Of a stretch of DNA of 64,000 nucleotides, positions 59,101 through 64,000 are shown in pieces. The DNA is from Turbatrix aceti (Eukaryota > Nematoda > Chromadorea > Rhabditida > Panagrolaimidae). Position 1 is the first letter of the stretch. Every line of letters starts with the position of its first letter. The position numbers and the translations under genes are program-made. Below the pieces are notes generated by a model. It saw only the letters and a list, made by a program, of their open reading frames with translations, was not told the DNA's origin and made no database searches. The DNA is taken from positions 558,001-622,000 of the forward strand of contig OZ017769.1 in the NCBI GenBank assembly GCA_963969345.1, in the 5' to 3' direction.

Positions 59101-60714
59101 GTCACGCATAAGTTGCTTGCTAGTTCCGAAGTCGGAGTTACCTAATTTGGAAAATTGGAAAAAATGAAAGTAAAAAATGACTGGATTGCAATAGAAAAAT
59201 TATGCTAAAATCGTTGCATAAATTGTAAAGTATCGTAAGTCAAAAATATAGGGCGATGTTTGGTTATTTTTTTACAATATTTTTCTTATGCTTTGTAAAA
59301 AAGGACAAACCTGTTTTGCCCGTTCTTCTGCCTCCGCAAACGCAATTGCAAGTTTGCTCTTTAAAGCTGAGTTTTCGTCATTCTTGGCAGTGAGCTCTTC
59401 TTCGAGAGCGGCAACTCGTTCCATGGCAACCTTGAGTCTTTCCCGTACTTTTTCATCAAGAGCTTTGTGATGTTCGAAGAGTGATTTGAGAGCCTTGAGC
59501 ACCTCGACTTCAGATGATACACCTGCAGGCGACTGTGCTTGCCTCTTCATTACGGTCATCTTGAGTGATCTTTCGTGCCGAGAAACCAGGCATTCCAGAT
59601 GCTCCAGCAGAAGGCGTGTATTGTTTCGTTCGGCTTTTAGTTCGACAATTTCTTCGTCTTTTTCGAGGATCTGTTCGCGAAGCTGTGCTATTTCCCGTGT
59701 CAATACAGGTAGTTCCTAAATATGATTTTTTTGTTATCAGAAAACAACCATTTTAAAAGTGCAATTTCATTAATTAATTATTCTTCGTATGTCATATCCC
59801 ATCAGAAAGTTTCTCAACAACCTAATCTGCGAAGCGCAGGCTGTCCTGGCAGCCCATTAGTGCCATGAAGAGGGCGCGTGCCGTCGTAGCTCTAGTGAGT
59901 GCCTTTCTGTGCTAATAAATGCTCACCAAAAAAACCCGGGTACAACATAGGACTTGAGTCTAAATTGGTACACTTCCAAAAAAATTGGCACGCGCAGGCT
60001 CTGACTCGCTTTGCGTTTTATTTTTTTCCCAGGGCAACGTTGCAACGCATAAAAAGAAGTTCTACAACTTTTTTTGTTTTTCCCACCGCCTGTCGTATCG
60101 ACCGGCGGCGCCGGCTGGGGCTCTGCCAGTGGGTGGTGGGTTTTTTGAAACGATTGAAAGTATAAAAAATAGGTTATTTGCAAAAACAATGGAAACAGGG
60201 GCAATTATAAGACGAATAAGAAAACCGTAAACAAAAAACAGTTTAAAATATGTGACATTTAATTTCGTCATTAATGACCAAAATAAGGTGGTTTATCACG
60301 CTTATATAAGCAGTTGCTTATTTCGAAAATAGCGTAAATCTAGCAAACCAATTATATAAGCGTTATGTAACATGTTGCCCACAACAAAGTTCGGTTATAT
60401 AAAATTCAATTGAAAAACAGACTCACCCCATGTAGGTACTCCTGTTGAACCTCCATGTGCCGATGAACGCTGTCCTTCTCCTTCTCCATCTCCCGAAGCC
60501 TCTCATTGAGTTCGTCATTCTGGCGTTCGGTTTCTCTCAGTTGTTCGAGGAGTTTATCACGCTGCTCGAGCATGTTGACCATGAGTCTCTCGAGTTTATC
60601 GTCATGGATGAGTGGATGTCCCTGATCGTCGGTCAGCAGGCTTGCTGCCCGACTGCTATCCTCAGGAATTGGTGGCATTAATTCCTGGTCAACAGGATGA
60701 GCGTTCCAACTCAT
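56112..60714 (-). CDS. syd-2: Liprin-alpha presynaptic scaffold
   Basis: Five exons (60714-60427, 59715-59311, 58951-56625, 56559-56462, 56413-56112) join to 1139 residues. Residues 1-560 are long coiled coils rich in Gln, Glu, Lys and Leu, with the liprin-alpha start ([26 protein letters not shown]). A disordered linker with a basic patch follows. Three SAM domains end the protein: SAM1 from [22 protein letters not shown]2 from [19 protein letters not shown] and SAM3 from [19 protein letters not shown]. Liprin-alpha organises active zones and binds RIM, ELKS, LAR phosphatases and kinesin-3. Exon 3 is 2.3 kb. Intron 3 (56560-56624) carries a (TTAA) microsatellite. Confidence 0.95.
56576..56598. 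repeat. TTAA tetranucleotide microsatellite
   Basis: TTAATTAATTAA... for 23 nt inside a 65-nt intron of liprin-alpha; the repeat is self-complementary. Confidence 0.85.
59716..60426. other. Intron 1 of liprin-alpha
   Basis: 711 nt, no nested gene recognised. Confidence 0.4.
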
Positions 60715-63143
60715 GGTCAGATGACTCGTGGACGTGGAAGGCAGTCAGGGAACGGAGGAGAAGGAGGAGGAGGGGGTGGAGGTGGACAGCACACACACAC
60801 GCTCACACACACGCAATTGACTCCTATGATTCGAACGATCGATGATGAATCATACTGCGTTTGTGATGTGACGGTATCTTATTTTGTGATGCCACATATA
60901 GAGTGTGCCTAAAAATGAACGTATAAGGAAATAAATAATTTTAATTATTGATGTATGACCAAAAAAGTCAATTATCTACATGTATATACATGTACGCGCA
61001 AGAAAAATTGTTATGCCAAACAAGCGGTTGTTTGGACACTCGCTAGCCAGCCAGCCAGCTGCTTAAAAAAACTGCGGCGCCGCCGGCATCGACGTCAACG
61101 TTGGTACACGCAGTGAAATGGGAATGCCACTAGTGGAAGTAGTATGACGGTGGGTCGTCGTCGTCGTCGGCGGTGGCGGTGGTGGTGGTGTCCTCTTGTT
61201 GCAGCTGTGGCGCAGCGCAACGGCATGCATGCCCGGGAAAGGAGGGCAAAACGAAGGAACCACCACCACCGGGCCGGCCCGGCTGACAAGACGCAATCGA
61301 GCATGAGTTCGCCTCGTTCTCGTTCACTCATTCGTTATTGCTAGCTCGTCGACAAGCCATACGTGTGTGCAAAAAAAACACAGCGTATACGAGAAGAGAG
61401 TGAGTAACCAGGAGGCAAAAAGTCCATGTGCATATCCATGTAGATACAAAAGCCAACAACCGCGTATTGGATTTACGCCCGCGGCACCCATGGAGGGAAA
61501 AAAAGGAAGGAAGAAGCGGCCAGCGATATATATACTCTGTACTAAGGAGACGTCCCTTTCTTCTTTTCCTGCTAGTGGCTAGTAGCTGGCTTATTTCTCG
61601 TCGGCCCTGAAATAAAAAGCCCCGGTCGGTCGGGAGGGCACGAGACGATGTCCGTGTGCTGCGGGTGGATTGATGGGATGGGAAGGGATGGGGGGTGTGT
61701 CGTCCCCTGTGCGCCCCGACCAACGATGGGTAGAGTGGGTAAGTGAGTGAGACAAGGACACGAGAAGAGGGGGGCACATGCACGTAGAAGCTCGCTCCCA
61801 CACTGGTGAAGGCGAAGGACGTCGGACGATGGTCGACACCGACAGATGACCCCGTCTGCGTTCCTTGGTGCTCCGTTCGTTCGAGAGAAGTGGAAAGAAA
61901 AATGGGATGAGAAAGCTGCAGCTGCTGTGTCCGTGCGTGCGCCCACACCCCGTTTCTCCCTTTGTAGTGGACCACTGGTCACTAAAAGTAGCGAGTGACC
62001 AGTTGTCGGCAGACCCGTTTGCTGCCCTCCTGGCTAATTGATTTTTTTATACTTTGCCCCAAGCTACGACAAACCAAATGACCACACAGACACGCTCCCA
62101 AACCCAATCGACCGTAAAATCGACGGTGTTTAGCCAGAGCAGGGGGGGGGGATAAAGGTCATCAATCAAACCGGCGGTTTTCAACGTCTTTCACCAGAAA
62201 AAAAAGTCTGTATATAATAGATGTAAGCTGGATAACTGGCGGACTGCAGGCGCTTTCGGAAGAGCGGGGTCATTTATTCTCGCTTTTCCGACAGGTGCTC
62301 GGCGAGGCTACTTAGGCTTCCAGATGCAGATGCTTACGTGCCAACAATGGGGTGGGTTAAATAGCGTATAGAAAATATGGAACAGGGGATAAAAATAAAA
62401 ATGGACCACGTGGGGTTATCGACTTCACCAACGACCTGAACACATTATAAGTTGTATAAGATCAACAAAATTTAAATATTACAAATTAGAAAACACCACA
62501 GGCATCGTATGTCATTCGAAGATCAAATAACAATTCATTAAAATCCTAATTATTCCAAAATTAATAAAAATTCAATTTTGGAATATCCACGAATCAAACA
62601 AACAGAGAAAACATTTTTATTTTTCACAACAGTAAAAAAAATCATTCATATTCACAAAAAAAAGTGTCAACAGCTACATGACTTTTTTTAATGACCAAAA
62701 AAACAGAGAAGCAGGGTCTTTTCTAAAGGAACAGCAAAAAATGAACAAGATAAGATGAGAGACATGTTGTTCTATTCATTTTCTGCTGAAATAGAAGGCT
62801 TGCACCGCTTTTCTCTTTGTCTTTCTCTCTGTCATCCACCACTACCGCAAGGGGTGCAATAATGACGACGATCAGTCAGTCAAGTGTGTGTGTATATGCG
62901 TTGAACGTTGAACGTTCGTTAGCTAGCTGGCTGCTTGGCAGATAGGTGGTAGTCATTGCTGAGGGGGGATGGAGGAGGTGGAAGAAGGGATAACAAGTGT
63001 CTGGACAGGACAGAGCGAGAGATCAGGTCGGCGTGGTGTGAAAAATCCAATCCATCGATGACGGTGCGTTTCTTGTATGTATTAAATAAATACTGGTAGG
63101 ATCGTAAACCCGTTTAACTTTATTGATAGTTTCCCATCTCCAC
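60715..63143. other. Upstream region of liprin-alpha
   Basis: 2.4 kb. It includes simple sequence (CA run at 60789-60812, GGA-rich stretch, CGTCGT run at about 61155-61190), a short palindrome ACTGGTCACT/AGTGACCAGT at about 61973-62002 and a G-run near 62143. A 215-codon minus-strand ORF at 61328-61975 is probably chance, lacking family signature and overlapped by other open frames. It is likely promoter and 5' UTR. Confidence 0.4.
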
Positions 63144-64000
63144 TCAGAAGTGGGACACGTTCCTTCCAAGTGTATATCCATCAGAACGTCTCCTCGCGTA
63201 GAAGCAGTATCCCACAATCGCTCCCACAATGACCAATATGGCGATGATGATTCCAAGAATCGACCAAACCATCCACTCCTTCAGCGGAGCGTACCACGGA
63301 CCTTTGACCGGTATTTCTGCTGGCTCACCCTTCAGAACACGCGAATAAGTTTTCAAAATACCTAGGACAGCTTTGGTATAGTTCCGCTGTTCGAAAAGAA
63401 CCATGGCTTGTTTGGTAGCGTAATCCGTTAAATTTGGAGTCAAAATTTTTTCTGTCAAAGGACCGACAGCGGTGAAGATAAGTCCATCGCTCGCCGAGAG
63501 CACGATGAGAACATCTTCGCCGCACTGTCCTCGGCGCTGCTTGAATCGGAGGGCATAGGCAAAGTTTTGAACTAACTTGAAACGTTCTCGTTCGGTTCTG
63601 GAACAAAAAAAAAGTTAAAATCGAGTGCCGGCGGCACAACTTACAAATTGTTGTGTCCACCGAAAATCTTGTCGAGCACGGCAACAGATACGATATACCC
63701 AGTTCCACGAACGTTACAGTCAGTGGCATTGGCACAGGGACATGATGTATCACGAGCTATGTCTTGCAAGACGCGTTCGACTTTCAAAACGCCTAAAATT
63801 CAGTTATAATAAAATGAACTTTATGGGCTGCCAATTTACCTGTATCACCTGTACTCCCCTCAACGGTCACGGGCTCTAGCAGAGTATTCGGATCACATGC
63901 ATATCCAGGGGTTTGTAGATTACAGGTGTACCAATCCCGCTGCGAATCCGGGTACACATCCGCAGAATAGTACGGATATGCCTGTTTCGCCAAAGAAGCG
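63144..64000 (-). CDS. MOLO-1-like TPM-domain membrane protein (5' partial)
   Basis: Three exons are visible (>64000-63840, 63792-63645, 63597-63144); the gene runs past the window. The extracellular TPM domain shows DWYTCNLQTPGYACDPNTLLEP, DTSCPCANATDC, RGTGYIVSVAVLDKIF, RRGQCGEDVLIVLSASDGLIFTAVG and cysteine pairs typical of the MOLO1 family. One transmembrane helix (VWSILGIIIAILVIVGAIVGYCF) and a short basic cytosolic tail end the protein. In C. elegans MOLO-1 is an auxiliary subunit that raises levamisole-sensitive acetylcholine receptor activity. Several paralogues exist, so receptor partnership is an inference. Confidence 0.82.

Noticed and set aside
61328..61975. 215-codon minus-strand ORF upstream of liprin-alpha
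   Set aside because: It has no family signature, other frames of the same stretch are also open, and it contains low-complexity promoter-like sequence.
63144..64000. Calcium-channel alpha2-delta subunit
   Set aside because: The Cys pattern and the short single-TM tail fit the MOLO1/TPM family better, and no VWA or Cache domain is present in the visible part.

Overview
The window looks like a compact nematode genome. The evidence is short introns (many 42-70 nt) with strong TTTTCAG/TTTTTAG acceptors, AT-rich A/T-tract intergenic DNA around GC-richer exons, close gene packing on both strands, and a gene set in which several products match nematode families: a LIN-35-type pocket protein, a SYD-2-like liprin-alpha, a WDR-23/DCAF11 protein, an EB-module secreted protein, a MOLO-1-like TPM membrane protein and an RSR-1/SRRM1 protein. 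The species cannot be named from the sequence. Identities are from protein motifs recognised by eye. Exon joins were set by splice consensus and by phase bookkeeping: every joined model has a total length divisible by three.

Layout. 1-1149 (+): 3' part of a GPKOW-like splicing factor. 1580-2284 (+): SUMO with an unusual tail. 2837-5172 (-): acetylcholinesterase. 5.2-9.9 kb: gene-poor AT-rich DNA. 9.9-12.7 kb (-): two small related disordered proteins separated by nested foldback repeats. 13.3-14.5 kb (+): secreted EB-module protein. 14.8-22.0 kb (-): ten-exon four-PDZ scaffold. 23.9-25.5 kb (-): a complete Wnt gene in six small exons. 25.5-29.3 kb: no clear gene. 29.35-30.07 kb (+): HPRT. 30.5-31.8 kb (-): RING mini-protein and two doubtful small ORFs. 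32.1-36.2 kb (-): DCAF11/WDR-23. 37.8-40.6 kb (-): flavin monooxygenase with a secreted Cys-rich gene nested antisense in its first intron. 41.1-44.5 kb (-): retinoblastoma-family protein. 45.8-47.4 kb (-): SNX27. 48.0-50.2 kb (+): an unrecognised protein with a UIM-like tail followed closely by EMC8/9, a candidate operon. 51.0-52.0 kb (-): CCCH zinc-finger protein. 52.7-53.9 kb (-): SRRM1/RSR-1. 54.6-55.5 kb (+): PIG-L. 56.1-60.7 kb (-): liprin-alpha. 63.1-64.0 kb (-): 3' part of a MOLO-1-like gene.

The genes are mostly unrelated housekeeping, signalling and neuronal genes rather than one pathway. Two genes touch cholinergic transmission (acetylcholinesterase and the MOLO-1-like protein) and two touch membrane trafficking or synapse assembly (SNX27, liprin-alpha). 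The least explained parts are the tandemly duplicated VFE...KPA disordered-protein family with its foldback DNA (9.9-12.7 kb), the tail-less SUMO, the UIM-tail/EMC8 operon candidate, and the hairpin upstream of WDR-23.
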